This document shows positions 20,200 to 32,711 of a stretch of DNA of 64,000 nucleotides, piece after piece; position 1 is the first letter of the stretch; each line of letters opens with the position of its first letter. Made by a program: the position numbers and the translations under genes. This stretch comes from Anagrus nilaparvatae (taxonomy: Eukaryota; Arthropoda; Insecta; Hymenoptera; Mymaridae), in contig JAKSXM010000014.1 of NCBI GenBank assembly GCA_022575985.1, positions 6,510,001-6,574,000 of the forward strand, given 5' to 3'. Under the pieces are notes generated by a model. It searched no databases and had not been told where the DNA came from. It saw only the letters and a list, made by a program, of their open reading frames with translations.

Positions 20200-23100
20200 T
20201 TTTTTTGAAAGTAAAATCAGTTTGTTTATGGGTCTAGTTAATTCAGTTGTAGCGGTTTTTAATTTAACAACTCTTACCAAACCATCACTCCCTGGGCAAA
20301 TTTCCATAACCTTTGCGAAAGGCCATTTAGCCGGTGGGAGATTATTGTCAAAAATCAGAACAATGTCTTTTTTTTTAAATTATTTTGAGAAAAATTCCAT
20401 TTATTACGAGTTTGCAAGGACTGCAAATATTCATGCAACCACTTATTCCACCATCGTTGTAAAAAATATATAATCTTACGCCAAGTTAAAAATGGAGGTT
20501 TAGAATTTAAGTGATTAGGTTCAGGTAAAACATGAGCTGGTTTTTTTGATTTTGCAATTAATTGAAAAGGAGACAATATTTCTAAATCACTAATATCGCC
20601 ATTCAAAGCAAGGAGCGGGCGCGAGTTTAAACAAGCTTCTACCTGTTTTAATAAGGTATAAAAATGACTAAAAGTAAGTATTTGTTCTCCTAATACTTTT
20701 TTTAAATGAAGATTAGCTGATTTAACGGCAGCTTACAAAATGCCACCAAAATTTGGAGCAGATGGTGGAATGAAATGCCATTTTACAATTTCAAACTTTA
20801 AAGCGTAAATTATTTCGTTTAAATGTTCTGAACCTTTAACAAATAGATCAGAAATTTCTTTAGAAGCTCCAACGAAAGTTGTACCGTAATCGCTGTAACT
20901 TTTTCGACATTCACCTCTAACTGAGATAAATCGTCTAAAAGCGGCTAAAAAATCTGAACTAGTATAACTTTCCACTAATTCTATATGTTTAGCCTTGGTA
21001 AATAGACATACAAATATAGCTATATAAGCTTTATATGTTTTTATACCTCTAAATTTTGAAGATTTGATGTTAAAAGGTCCTGCATAATCAATCCCTGAAT
21101 AAGTAAAAGCATCAGTGCCTGTATTAAATCTAACACCTGGTAAATTACCTATTTTTTGATACAGAGTACTTCCCCTATATTTGATGCATGTTGTACAATT
21201 TCTTATAACTTTTTTGACTAAGTTGCGACCATTAAGAATCCAATATTATTGTCTTATAGTAGAAAGTGTGAGCTTAATACCATCATGGATAGTTAGAATA
21301 AAATGAACATAACCAGTAATTAATAAAGACAAATTTAATGTGTAAGGAAGTATAAAAGGATGCATTTCTTCAAAATTTATCAATGCGTTGCATAAATGAC
21401 CACCTATTCTCAAAATCTCTAAAAAATTGATCTAGTTTTAAAAGATTATCAGTTTTTTGTAATCGATTATTCTTCCGCAATTGATATACTATTTGTTTGA
21501 AAAAGTAAAAATGTTGTTCTAAATATATCAGAGTTAATTTAGATCTTATTAATTCAAAAATACTCAAGGATTTAATTTTTATGGAATTAACTTCGATATA
21601 ATGACGTTCTTCAATAGAATCAACGTTTTTGTGAAACCATGCGTTAGATAACAATTTTGATTTATTTAGTAATGGGGATTTAATTTTTATTAATAAGTTA
21701 TAAATGAATCTTAGAACATATCCTGTAACTATAACTAATCTATTTAAACTTGAAAATTTATTAATTAATTCCCATTGATTAAATTTCTTGAGAATGTTTA
21801 CCTCATGACAATATAATGTGGTAGAAAATGAACCTACTTCAACGTTATTGGGTTATGAAATCATTTGAGAAGCTTCAGATGAGTCAGATAACCATTTTGG
21901 ACCTTGAAACCATAAATTAAAATTTAAAAAATCATTTGATTTTAATCCACGAGTTGCGCAGTCAGCTGGTTTATCGGCTGATTTAACATGTCTCCATTTA
22001 GCTTTTGGCACTAGGTCATGAATCTTTGAACATTGATTGGCTATAAAAGTAGTCCATTTAGAAGGATCTTCCCTAAGCCAATAAAAACGTCTTTAGAATC
22101 ACTCCATAAATGACAAGTATAGTTTTTTAACTTAATTTCGTCAACTATTTGATTTACTAGTTTTGACAATAAAACTACTGCCATCAATTCTAACTTGGGT
22201 ATTGTAAGAATCTTTTTAATTGTGGAGACTTTAGTTTTTGCTTGAAGTAAGGATATAAAAACTTTTCCATCTTTCACAATTCTTAAATAAACTACTGCAG
22301 CGTATGCAAATTTAGATTCATCAGCAAAACCATGTATCTCAGCTTCTTCATCTCCGGGATCAAAATTCAACCAGCGATTGAATTTTAATGTATCGATGCA
22401 TTGTAAATTATTATACCATTGTAACCATTCATTTAGAAGATCATTAGGAATAACACAGTCCCATTCTACTTTACGTACCCAGAGTTTCTGTATAAGCATT
22501 ATTGCTGAAACTATAACAGGAGATAGCCAGCCAAGAGGATCAAAGATTTTTGAGATATTGGATAGTATTACGCGTTTACCTATTGTTTTTTTGAATTTTG
22601 AGAAATCAACATGATTTATTTTGAAGAAAAAATAGTCGTCTTTGGGACACCATTGTAAACCTAATACCCCTAAACAAAAATTGTTGTTAAAATCTGATCC
22701 TAATTTATCTGCTCTATCACAAATATCAACTTCCTCTAATATTTTACTATCATTTGATAAGAACTTATGTAGTTCGAAACCTCCTAACTTGCAGATTTCC
22801 TTTAATTGTTTTAACTTTTCAATACTCTCTTCTAAAGTATAGCCACCTGATATGGTATCATCCATATAAACCTCGTCATCTAAAACACTAGCACCAAGAG
22901 GAAATTTTAAACGTTCGTCTTCCGCCAATTGTTTCAAACAGCGAATTGCTAAATATGGGCTTGAAACTAATCCGTAAGTTACGGTTTCTAATAAGTAAAC
23001 TTTAATTGATTGAGATTTATCAAAACGCCATAAAATAGCTTGGAAATATTGATCATCTACATGAACTCTAATCTTTCTGAACATTTGCTTAATATCAGAA

Positions 23101-24195
23101 ATAAATACATATTTGTATTTTCGCCATAATAACCCAAATAAATCTGATAATAAATTTTCACTAGTATAGCAAACATTATTAATGGATAAGCCATTTTCTG
23201 CTTCTGCTGATCCATTAAAAACTGTTCTGAATTTAGTAGTAAGATGATCTTCTCTTAGTATTCCGAAATGAGGAATAAAATATTTTACTTTACAAAGTTT
23301 AAAATGTTTTGCCTCCCTCATGTGGCCTTTATCAATGTAATCTTAAAAGAATTCTGTATTCATTTCTTTTAATTTTGGGTATTTTGTAAATTTTCTTTCA
23401 AGGTTAAGGAACATGAGTTTGGCTTCTCAAAGGAACCAGGAAAACTAAATTTTTCTCTATCAACAAAAATTGGAAGTCTAACTACGAAACGACCTAAAGA
23501 ATGCCTAGAATAAGTATTTTTAAAAAATTGTTCGTTAGCTAACTCTTCTTATATGAGGAATTTCTTTTGATGAAATTCTTCTTGGTTCCAAAAGGATTGT
23601 AATAATTAATCAATTTTTTCCTCTTCAGCTATGTATGAAGAGCTGAAACTTTATGAATAGGATTATGAACTTTAGTATTACCTGATACAATGTAACCAAA
23701 AGAAGTAGTTTGAGCAATAGGCTCATCAATTATACCTTTAATAAGATCTCCTTGAATAATTTGAGAAAATAAGTAGTAGTTAGTAAAATATCTACTTTTT
23801 TGTTTTTATAAAAATAAGGATCCGCTAAATTGAGATTTTTTAGATGCTCATAACTTAATTTATGTTTAATATTAGGAGCATATTTGAAACTTTAGGCAAT
23901 ATTAAAGCATTAACATAAAAAAATTTTTATAAAATGTAGAACTGTTTTTAAAATTAGCATGACTTTTGCCAGTGTAATTAACTTTTCCACCTACACCAGA
24001 AAATGGAACTTCAACTGACTTTCGCTCTAAACCTAACTGTTGACAAACATATTTAGATGCAAAAGAAGACTGAGAGCACTGATATATCAACGCAGTAACT
24101 GTGATAAACTTTTCGTTATTTGCCCAAGCTCTTCTATAAGCTGTAGTAAATACTACTCTAATAAAACCGGGCTGGTAAAGGGAGATACGTGACAC
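20200..24195 (-). pseudogene. BEL/Pao pol: protease, RT, RNase H and integrase remnants
   Basis: Open segments follow the BEL/Pao order. 24195-23902 is protease-like (LIYQCSQSSFASKYV), with Tyr where the active-site Asp is expected. 23321-22041 is reverse transcriptase, with the motif A Asp in ISDIKQMFRKI and the YMDD box in EVYMDDTISGG, followed by RNase H (HGFADESKFAYAAVVYL). 21654-21370 is a connector. 20975-20733 is integrase, with SDYGTTFVGA and PPSAPNFGG around two catalytic positions. 20606 to about 20200 is the C-terminal region typical of BEL integrases (PEPNHLN, WWNKWLHEYLQSLQ, then ICPGSDGLVRVVKLKTA). Several stops and frame changes separate these pieces, so it is not functional. 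RT itself is intact over 426 codons. Confidence 0.85.
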
Positions 24196-24482
24196 GTTGT
24201 TGACAAATCAGGAGCATTAACTATTTTTTCTAATTCAGGAACTTTATTTAATAATGCTGAATTTGAAAAAGAACTTAAATTGGAATATTGAATATTTTCA
24301 TAATTTTCATTAGTTTCTACGTTATTAATAATATTTAAGGCACCACTTTCATTTTCAGAAAAAGAATCAGTTGTTAAATGAGAATTTTTTGCTTGATAAT
24401 TACCAGACTTTTGTTCTTTATTAATTAAATTTTGTTGATTCTGAATGTGAATAGTAAAATGGTGTTTTTCATTGCAAAACTT

Positions 24483-25630
24483 TCAAGTTTTTTCAGATTT
24501 GCAATCAGGTAACATGTGTTGACATAAGCAATTGAAGCATCTGTGTTTACTTACAATGAACTGTTTCCTTTCAACTGGGGATTTATTCAAATAACTAGGG
24601 CAGAAAGAAAAGAAATGTTTTTTACTGCAAATCATACACTTTGTTTTATCATTGTTAGAACTTTTACTATTTGAATTAGAATTTATTGAAGATTTATTAA
24701 ACTTATTATTAGGAAAATTTAAACTATTATTATTACTTTTTATATTATCTTCAATCAATTCTAATACAACTACTTGACTTTCCATAAATTTGATTAAATC
24801 TGAAAATAAGGGGTGTTCTTTGGAATTTTTTAAATTTCCAACATATTTTTCCCATTGTTTACGCTTATCCAAATCAAAAAGGGAAATTGAATGAAATACC
24901 AGCATATCTTCCTAATACTTGGCGTTTCTCTTTAATGCTTCTAATGCTTATATTGGTGCTCTAATTCCATTCGAAATTCTCTTTAATTCGGCAAAGGAGT
25001 CTTTTTTCATAGCTTTTAAATTGAAAAAAAAGCTAAATGCGAATTAACTAACCTCCTCTTATTTTCAAATTTATCAACTAATTTTTCCTAAACAAATGGA
25101 AAATTATTATACGTAATGCTATATGAATTAACTAACTGAAGGGCTTCACCCTGTAAACTGGATTTCAAATAATATAACTTAAAAACATCAGAATAACTTT
25201 TATTAATAACTAAAGATTTCAACATGTCTCGGAAATTCTCCCATTCCATAAAACTACCGTTAAATTTTGGGATAGGGATTCTTTCTAATTTTTCCAAATT
25301 ATTTTCAGTGGAAAAACGTGAAGATCTATGTGAGTTATCATTTTGAGGGCTATGGGTTGCTATAAATTCATTAAACTGAAATTTATTTTTTAAATAACTT
25401 TGTTCAACAGAATCAAAAGTATTATGTTTTATATAATTTATTTTATCAGATATAGCTATATTTAAAATTTTATAATGATTTTCCTCAAAATGAAACCACA
25501 TGTAATTCAAATTTTCTAAGCAGGTGGAAGCATTGTATATGCTTTTATTTCCGTCTTGAATAAAATTGGTATACGAATTTATAATACGTTGCGAAATAGA
25601 ATTTTGATATAAAATTAAACTTTTTGCCAT
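24483..25630 (-). pseudogene. BEL/Pao gag remnant
   Basis: The N-terminal piece (25630-25088) carries the DUF1759-type core of BEL Gag: IPIPKFNGSFMEWENFRDML, then YYLKSSLQGEAL. The second piece (24905-24483) has a Cys/His-rich nucleocapsid region (CMICSKKHFFSFC and CFNCLCQHMLPDC). A frame change and stops lie between 25088 and 24905. The start at 25630 is an ATG preceded by AT-rich leader. The region 25640-26189 upstream contains TTGGAGGTCCC-like sequence but no copy of the 264-bp LTR, so the 5' LTR of this element appears to be missing. Confidence 0.8.
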
Positions 25631-26189
25631 TCTAACTAAGGTATATCAATATGCAAAAATAACTGAGGGGCAAGAAAGATAAACTTTATAATAAGTAACT
25701 ATGCAATATTTCAAAGAAAAAAAAATCAATGAAAAAATGTTGCACAAACTGAACTAGTCATCTTTTCCCGGAATTATTAAAAAGCTGTGCTACATTTCAA
25801 TGTGCAAAAGTTCCCATGAGAACAATCCCAAAAAAAGATTTTCTCATTGAGTCCCTTTTGAAAAGGGTAAACTAACTATAATTAACTAAAAAAAAGAAAA
25901 AACTATTAAATTATATTAAATATTTTTTCAGAAAGGAAGCCATGGGACCTCCAAATTTATGCAACAAATCTCACCAATTTTTAATTTCTTATAAATGTAA
26001 AATTTAAATTGCATAAATAAAAACTTGTTTTTTAAATAAAATATTAATTTTTCAAACAAAAAAAATTTTTTTAAATTTATAAGTATAATTATATGTTAGA
26101 GAAAAAAAAATCTAAGTTATAAAAATAAAAGGAATGGTTAGATATCTAATATTTAAAGTGTAATTTGTTAATAAATAATATAAATTAAC

Positions 26190-27055
26190 TTTTTTTTTTT
26201 TTCTGGCCCCTTCAGAGTAGGGGCCTTTTTCGTAGGACGAGAAGAATGCTTTTACGCATACAATACACCGCGTACTGGTTATGGTTATGTGGGACTTAAC
26301 CTCAAATTTATGGTTGCCCAGATACTCAGTATAACTGAGGAGGAATTACAATACCCACTAAATTCCCCACCTTCCTGCATTTATAACAATATCATAGAAT
26401 CAATAAAAAAAGGTGTGCTCAGCGGTATCCGGCTCGCCCGGGCAATGTAAGCATTCCGGGGATGCCACCTTGCGCCTTTTGAAAAGCATATCGCGAAAAT
26501 AACCGTGACCAGTTAGGAACTGTGTGAGGTATAAAACTACCTTTCCATGATCACGGTTCATCCAACTTTCCAAGTCGATAAGAAGGCGGTGCTTCCACCG
26601 CCCCCTCGGGTCACCATTCCACCTATACTGCCAACATTCCATTGTGAGTTAAGGTGAACATAAGCTACGTAGCGCTCTTCTTCCTCACGGTTATAGATCG
26701 CCTGCCTTTCCAAGGCAAGCAGATCGATAGAAATCACCCGAGCCACTACCTGAATCGCTGGCTCTGATACAGTCTTGTTCGAGCAAGCGATTCGAAGTGC
26801 CCCCTGCCTCTGTACTGCCTTTAGTTTCTTGCAGTACTTTTTTATGTTGACATTATCTGCCTACACCTCTGAATCGTAGAGCAAGATGGAGTTGACTGTC
26901 GTCATCAACAGCCTCCTCTTCCCTGATCTGGGACCGCCGATGTTCGTCATCAGCCACGGGAGGGACTCTATCACCCGGCCAGCCTTTTCACAGGCCTGTT
27001 GGAATTGTCTATTGTTGGTCAACTTTTGCAATATGCTGCCTGAATGTAAATCGGA
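26190..27055 (-). mobile_element. 5'-truncated R1-like LINE with poly(A) tail
   Basis: On the minus strand the fragment ends in a poly(A) (plus-strand T run at 26190-26202) after a GC-rich terminal hairpin. Its 3' UTR is shared with the insertion at 490-754. The upper end joins BEL sequence near 27055. The flanking duplication is not clear. Confidence 0.8.
26400..27055 (-). pseudogene. LINE ORF2 C-terminal remnant (R1/Jockey type)
   Basis: One frame reads MTNIGGPRSGKRRLLM and VNSILLYDSEV (27000-26861), the end of the RT palm/thumb region in R1-type elements. A second frame (26642-26400) reads LTQFLTGHGYFRDMLFKRRK, then CLHCPGEPDTAEHTFF, the Cys/His motif near the end of ORF2. Frameshifts separate the pieces, and the residues normally following TAEHTFF are missing. 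Confidence 0.8.
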
Positions 27056-27059
27056 ATAA

Positions 27060-27640
27060 AAATGCAAGTTTTGTCAAAAAAATCATCATTTTACACTGCA
27101 TTTTTCTAATCAGTCAGATGATTATAACATCAGTCAAAATTTTGACTTTGATTTAATTTAAAATATACATTTGTCTACTGATAAAAAGAATGCAGAGGAA
27201 AATTTAAAATTTATTAATAGTGATGATGAAAATCGTCCTTTTTCTAATTCCTGACGATAGCTTACCTCTGGGTAAATTGCCTTATGCCTAGATTCTGAAA
27301 ATTTGCCCAGGGAATGACGGTTTAGTAAGAGTTGTTAAATTAAAAACCGCTACAACTGAATGAACTTGTAAATATTTTTGTAAAAATTGTAAATAATGTA
27401 ATTTTGTTTGGAATGAATGAATGCATGTGTGAAATTTTTAATATAAATTTACGTAGAAAAAATGTATAATAAAAAATAAATTGTATTGTGATCAATTTAT
27501 TTTTCTGTAAAAAATTAAGGGTTAAAATTTTAAATTTTATTTTAATTAACTTTTTAAATTGTTTTAATATCTACATAAAAACTAATAATATTTTTCATGT
27601 TAATTTATTTTCTATGCAAATAAATTAAAAGGGGGGAGAA
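27060..27640 (+). pseudogene. Internally deleted second BEL copy (gag/pol pieces and 3' UTR)
   Basis: 27070-27230 translates to KNHHFTLHFSNQSDD-like sequence that matches the BEL nucleocapsid/protease junction on the minus strand near 24480. 27245-27365 then matches the pol C-terminus (ICPGNDGLVRVVKLKTATTE). About 4 kb of pol is missing between them, and stops are present. The 3' UTR and polypurine tract follow, up to 27640. Confidence 0.75.
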
Positions 27641-27904
27641 TGTTAAATAATGTACTATATCAAATATTAATAATATAATAATTATACAAGTTTAGTAGGA
27701 TGCGTGTATTTGTAGCATACGTTCGTGTGTGCACAGAGTGCCTTGAGAAGCGGCGCACAGTGCCCAGTCTTAGGACAACTATTATAGTAATCACACCTCA
27801 TTAAATAAATTATATATTTTTCTGCTAATAATTATTAATTTTTATTATTTTTTTACATCACCAGTTTCAGTTATTTAATTAATCATTTATAAAAATACAG
27901 TCCA
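27641..27904 (+). repeat. Intact BEL 3' LTR
   Basis: Starts TGTTAAATAATG after the polypurine tract AAAAGGGGGGAGAA and ends ACAGTCCA. It contains GCGGCGCACAGTGCCC (about 27753-27768), the uninterrupted form of the site hit by the Transib-like element in the other copy. Beyond it lies another Helitron-like repeat A fragment (27930-28015). Confidence 0.75.
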
Positions 27905-28015
27905 CTAAGCTACTCATCAACAGAGACTATTGAGAAATTTTATTGTCACAAGTTTGAAGTATTCGATTCGGTACCAATTTTTACGTATTCTGTTAAGAGT
28001 CTAATGGCTAGGATT

Positions 28016-28794
28016 ATTAGTAATAAATAGATAAATATAAATAAATACTTACAAATGATGTCCAGGATAGGTTATCCAAATAAGCACGATAAATTATTGT
28101 TAAAACTAAACTTTATTAAAGACGGATATAAGTACACGTCGATGACAACTTCTGATATTTGACTCCCCGTTATTACAATTTTATTGATCTTATATACTAA
28201 ATCATCTTTTACAAATATTTAAAATATCCAAAAAATAAATATTATTATTTCTTAAACTATTTGTTTTATTACATAATTTTCTGTTATAATTTCATAATTT
28301 TATGTTAAGTTTGATAATTCTATGTTATGATTTCTTAATTTAAAATATCTATTGTTTGATTAATTAGCTTAAATATTATTTATAAGTTTAATTTAAAATA
28401 TTTATAATTATTATCTTACGTAACTATTATTTAATTATTAATTATTTATTTTGTTAGTTATTTCATAACAATTCTCGTAAATTTTTGTTCAAACGGAGGT
28501 ATCATTAAAATTTTATAAAACATTTTCGAAGCTGGAAAAAAAAAATTTTTTCATTTTTTTATTTTTTATGGTATTTTTAATAAATTATTTGTATGCCTGT
28601 GCTTAATGAACGAAATTTCATGAAACCGATGTTAAAATAAATTTAAAATAAGAAATTTTTACTATTTCTGGGAAAGATTAAATTTTTTAAAAATTTGGTT
28701 AAAAAGTGAAATATCTGAAAAATAAGATAAAATTTTAATGTCGCCATTGGTATTAGTTGATTCAGTCAATTCTAGAACAATCTATATATACATA
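28016..28794. other. AT-rich stretch without a gene
   Basis: No frame with a recognisable domain. A partial copy of the Helitron-like repeat A lies at about 28480-28700 (AACGGAGGTATC, then ATGAAACCGATG). Confidence 0.4.
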
Positions 28795-29410
28795 TCTTAA
28801 TACTATATATACTATATATATTTGAAAAATTTCTCTGTCTGTCTGTATTCAGTTAAATTTTTTTATTTTCTCTATTATAATGTTAGAATCAATCAGAAAC
28901 TATAATTTTTCATTATATTTTCACCTACGCTGCTCTGAATAGTTTAAATATGTTTGCATAATTATAAATTTGTTGTGAAACATGATTTTTTGGCAAGGGA
29001 TCTGATCAACACAAAATTATTCGACACATCAATAATATAATTCTAAACAAAAATGTTTTGCGGAATCGTTTTACAACGAAAATCGCTGTGCAGAAAAGAT
29101 CAACACAAACTTTTTGTAATCGAAATATTCAACAAACTGGGTAAAGTGATATTTGTTTGTGCTATTATATGAAAGAAATTAGTTATTTAATATTTAAAAT
29201 GGTGTGTTAAATACTTTGACCACAAAAAATTTGTGTTGAACTTTTCAGCACAACGATTTTTGGTATATAATGATTCTGCAAAACTTTTTTGTGTAGAATT
29301 ATTGATTTGTCGAATAAGTGTTGATCAGATCCCTTGCCGATTTTTAAAGCAACACAAACACAAGTTAATGCGACATAGGGGGGCGTAGCGCCCCCTATCA
29401 CCTATGCTAG
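28795..29410 (+). mobile_element. Non-autonomous Helitron-like unit 1
   Basis: The unit starts TCTTAATACT and ends with a GC hairpin (GGGGCGTAGCGCCCC) followed by ATCACCTATGCTAG and T. A 5' TC, a 3' hairpin and a CTAG end followed by T are Helitron features. It is interrupted by a MITE at 28992-29338. A diverged relative lies in reverse at 47956-48605. Confidence 0.75.
28992..29338. mobile_element. MITE inside Helitron unit 1
   Basis: TIRs start GGCAAGGGATCTGATCAACAC and the arms pair over about 120 bp. The flanks share GATTTTT (28984-28991 and 29339-29345), suggesting a 7-8 bp duplication. Removing it restores the alignment with the related unit at 47956-48605. Confidence 0.8.
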
Positions 29411-29414
29411 TATA

Positions 29415-29796
29415 TCTTAATACTATATATATTTGAAAATGTATTTGTTTGTTTTTCTGTTTGTCTGTTTGTACCCTAATGACTAAAGAACCACTGAACC
29501 GATTGGCATGAAACTGGCGTCAAAATGAAGAAAAAAAAAATGCGGGTGACATAGGTCCTATATTTTCTGATTAGCTATCGTAGTTTTTGAGATATTTAAT
29601 TTTTAGTATATTTGAACTTCATAACATTTTTTAAAAATTTTATCAAAAATTGAAATATCTCGATACTATTGAAAAATTTTGCCATCGCACTTCAATATTC
29701 AATTCAGCACTAATTTTTACGTATTCTCTGAAATTTTTATTCAAAACGGAGGTATCTTTAAAATTTTATAAAATATTTAAAAAATTTTTTACTATA
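29415..29796 (+). mobile_element. Helitron-like unit 2 (repeat A), tandem to unit 1
   Basis: Begins TCTTAATACT four bases after the CTAG of unit 1 and carries the GTACCCTAATGACT and CCGAACCGATTGGCATGAAA block. It runs straight into the next TCTTAATACT at 29797 without its own CTAG, so it is 3'-truncated. Confidence 0.65.
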
Positions 29797-30083
29797 TCTT
29801 AATACTATATATATTTAAAAATTTATTTGTTTGTTTGTCTGTTTGTCTGTTTGTCTGTACCCTAATGACTCAAGAACCACCGAACCGATTGGCATGAAAC
29901 TGGCGTCAAAATGAAGAAAAAAAAAATGCGGGTGACATAGGTCCTATATTTTCTGATTAGCTATCGTAGTTTTTGAGATATTTAATTTTTAGTATTTTTG
30001 AACTTGATAACATTTTTTAAAAATTTTATCAAAAATTGAAATATCTCGATACTATCGAAAAATTTTGCCATCGCACTTCATAG
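29797..30083 (+). mobile_element. Helitron-like unit 3, left part (split by the retroelement)
   Basis: Third head-to-tail start (TCTTAATACT). It breaks at ATAG (30080-30083), where the LTR retroelement begins. The remainder is 47089-47567. Confidence 0.75.
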
Positions 30084-31597
30084 TGTTATAGACTATTTGC
30101 AGATAATCTATAACGGGATATTATATATATATAAATGTCTTATATAAAAAAATTTTGATTAAAAGTCACGTGTCAGGATTCTAACCCCAACGACGCTTTT
30201 TAGATAAAAAGAAACTGTCCACGTGTTTTTTTGAAGAATATATATATTCTAAAGAAGTTATAATTTTTTTTGAAAAATATTTTTTTTTTTTTTAAATAAA
30301 ATTTAAATTCTCTAATTAATTTAAATGATTAATTTAAATTTCGTCCCCACGTTTAAGGTCGTGGAAATTCCAGATCCTTCAGTGTGACCAGAAAGAAAAA
30401 GAAAAATTCAATAATTTTTATTTTTAGAGAGTTATAAAAATTTTGAAAGTTTAATAAAAAATTTTAATCTTTTACTTACTTTTTTTTTTATGAATCAACT
30501 CGAACAGCAAAATAAATTTCTTTTTGGAGAGGATAGTAGATTTAGGTCGGAGAAGATTCTTTCTTCCCCGTTTTCTTTTTGATAAACTAAATACACTCGA
30601 AAAAATTTTTTTTTTGAAATTATTAATTTAATGAAAAAATAACGAAAATTAGGTTGATACAAAAATTTAAAAATTATTACAAGTATTGAAATTAAATCGA
30701 AAATTACAGAAAATTACAAAATTTTAAACTCTTTGAAAAATGTGTACACGAGGCGAGGGTAGCGTAGTAAAAATTTTGACTGCCCGAACTCTTGAATGAA
30801 AACAGAATGACCGAGTCTTCCGTCCTCATTCAAGAGATCGGTTCGCTGCCCTCTCCAATTATTTTGGGCCCTTGCGTAGGTCAGTGTCCGTTTTCGTAGT
30901 GGTCTTCTGACCTACGCGCAGAAGAGGACTGCGTGCGCCTATTAGTAACTTCCCAAACGGAAGGATGAGATGCATTCATTTTAGTTTTAGTAATTCTTAA
31001 TCGATGCATTTCCGCCCTCCGTTTAAGAAATTACGTGTACAAAAGAGAATCATACAGTCCGGCCGGCAAAGTGCCTTTGGAAATGTGTGTTTTTTTTTTT
31101 TTTTAAAAGGAATTTTTTTCTTATTTCTATTACTACATATAGTTTAAAAATTATTTATTTATTAGCTTTCTCATTTTTTTTAAAATTATTTATTTATTTA
31201 TTAACTTAAAAATTATTAAAAATTATTTATTTATCTATTTATTTATTTATTTATTTATTTATTAATTTATAAATTATAAAAAAAAATCTATTTACTAACT
31301 AATTTTCTTGTTTAATTATTCATAAAAATTATTTATTTATTTATTATATATTTTTTTTTGAAAAATTTTTTAATTATTATTAGATTTTTTTTTGAAAATT
31401 TTTTTTTTATAAAAATTTTTTGAAACTTAATTACTTATTAAAAAATTTAATATATTTATATATTTTTATTTAATTAAATTAAAAATAGTTTAAGATATAA
31501 ATAAAAAATCGATGGCGCCGACGGGCTGCGGTGGAAGAAAAATGGCAACCCAAAAATAATTTAGGAATAATTTATTTTCCGCATTCCTTCCATCACA
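30084..31597 (-). repeat. 3' LTR of the retroelement (1,514 bp)
   Basis: In the element's sense it starts TGTGATGGAAGG and ends TATAACA. A GC-richer block (about 30750-31090) contains a hairpin-forming stretch around TAGGTCAG...CTGACCTA. The adjacent purine-rich GGCGGCGAGG at 31598-31607 (reverse) is the candidate polypurine tract. The 3' 500 bp are low-complexity A/T. Confidence 0.9.
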
Positions 31598-31691
31598 CCT
31601 CGCCGCCGAGAATGTTGGTAGAGCTTCATTTGGAGCCCTATCAACATGTACAATTGATCTTAATTATCTAATTTACAATTAATACTTATTA

Positions 31692-32550
31692 CTAATCTTC
31701 TACACATATAAAATTATTGTCATAAAGGCCTACTTTATTTTGGAAAATTTTATAGTGGCAGAGCCTACAATTTGCTACTATTTCCAATCTTATTATTACT
31801 TTTCGACAACCAAGGCAAGTCGTTGTAGGATGGTTCACGAGAGCAAAGTGTTGACCCTTAACTCCTTGTCCAGTCATACATTTACTACAACGGAAACCGT
31901 TTTCCTTAGCTAAGTATTCTATAGGTACGCTGTACCAATTAAACTCCGTACTCCCACAACAGTATAAATTCCTATAAGGAACACCGATGGATGGAACATC
32001 ACGTACTAGAGAGTTGAAATAGAAATTGCCTTGGTAGCTAGTACCATCACATCCAAAACAAGCTGGATATACTAAATAACAATTTCTAAAGTTGTGGAAC
32101 CTGTAGAAATACCGCGTGTCTTCTGATACACTGGGGTCGTCAATGCAGGCTGGACAAGAGGTAATTAGTCCCATATTTTCTAGAAGCGGTTCTTCTTGTA
32201 TAGTGAAGCCCAGGCCTCCGTAAATTTCTTGCTGTAGACTGGCTAGATGGTATCTACCAACGTAAGGATCTTCATGGTCTATTTCTAATGGTCTTCTTTC
32301 TTGATAATCCCTAGGGAACAATTCCCTAAGGGGTAATTTATGATAAATCATAGAAACAATTATTTCTATGCCGTTTTTCATTTTGAATGGTCGTCCTTCT
32401 CGGAGACAGGATTTGTATTTCATCACCCCGTACCAGAATAGAAGAATCAAATTCTCTCTTTTCTGGATCAGCTTCTGTAGTAGGACGATAGGTGGTACTA
32501 ATTCTAGTGTCATTTTTCTCTAAAGACCAAAATTGTAATTTTATTAACAT
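31692..32550 (-). pseudogene. Cys-rich accessory ORF downstream of env (unknown function)
   Basis: The main frame (32513-31692) encodes 273 residues with repeated zinc-ribbon-like pairs: CPAC, CFGC, CSKC, CLGC and CRLC, plus other Cys residues in the C-terminal 170 residues. A second frame (32550-32338) gives a more natural-looking hydrophilic N-terminus, so a frame change near 32430 probably splits the original ORF. I do not recognise a family. Its position after env, where gypsy-type elements normally go straight to the LTR, and its many CxxC motifs suggest a small nucleic-acid-binding or zinc-dependent regulator, but that is inference. There is no signal peptide or membrane segment. Confidence 0.65.
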
Positions 32551-32711
32551 ACATTTCAGTATAATAACATATTAACTTAATCTAGACTTATAAAGTTCAA
32601 ACATCTTAAACCTATTTCTTAACTAATATAGTCGTTACATAAAAACTTAACCTAATATTTTAACATTAACTTACTCAAAGATCATGAGTCACCCAAAATT
32701 AATTTCAAGGT

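Noticed and set aside
25640..26189. 5' LTR of the minus-strand BEL element
   Set aside because: No segment resembles the 264-bp LTR at 27641-27904, so I could not support it.
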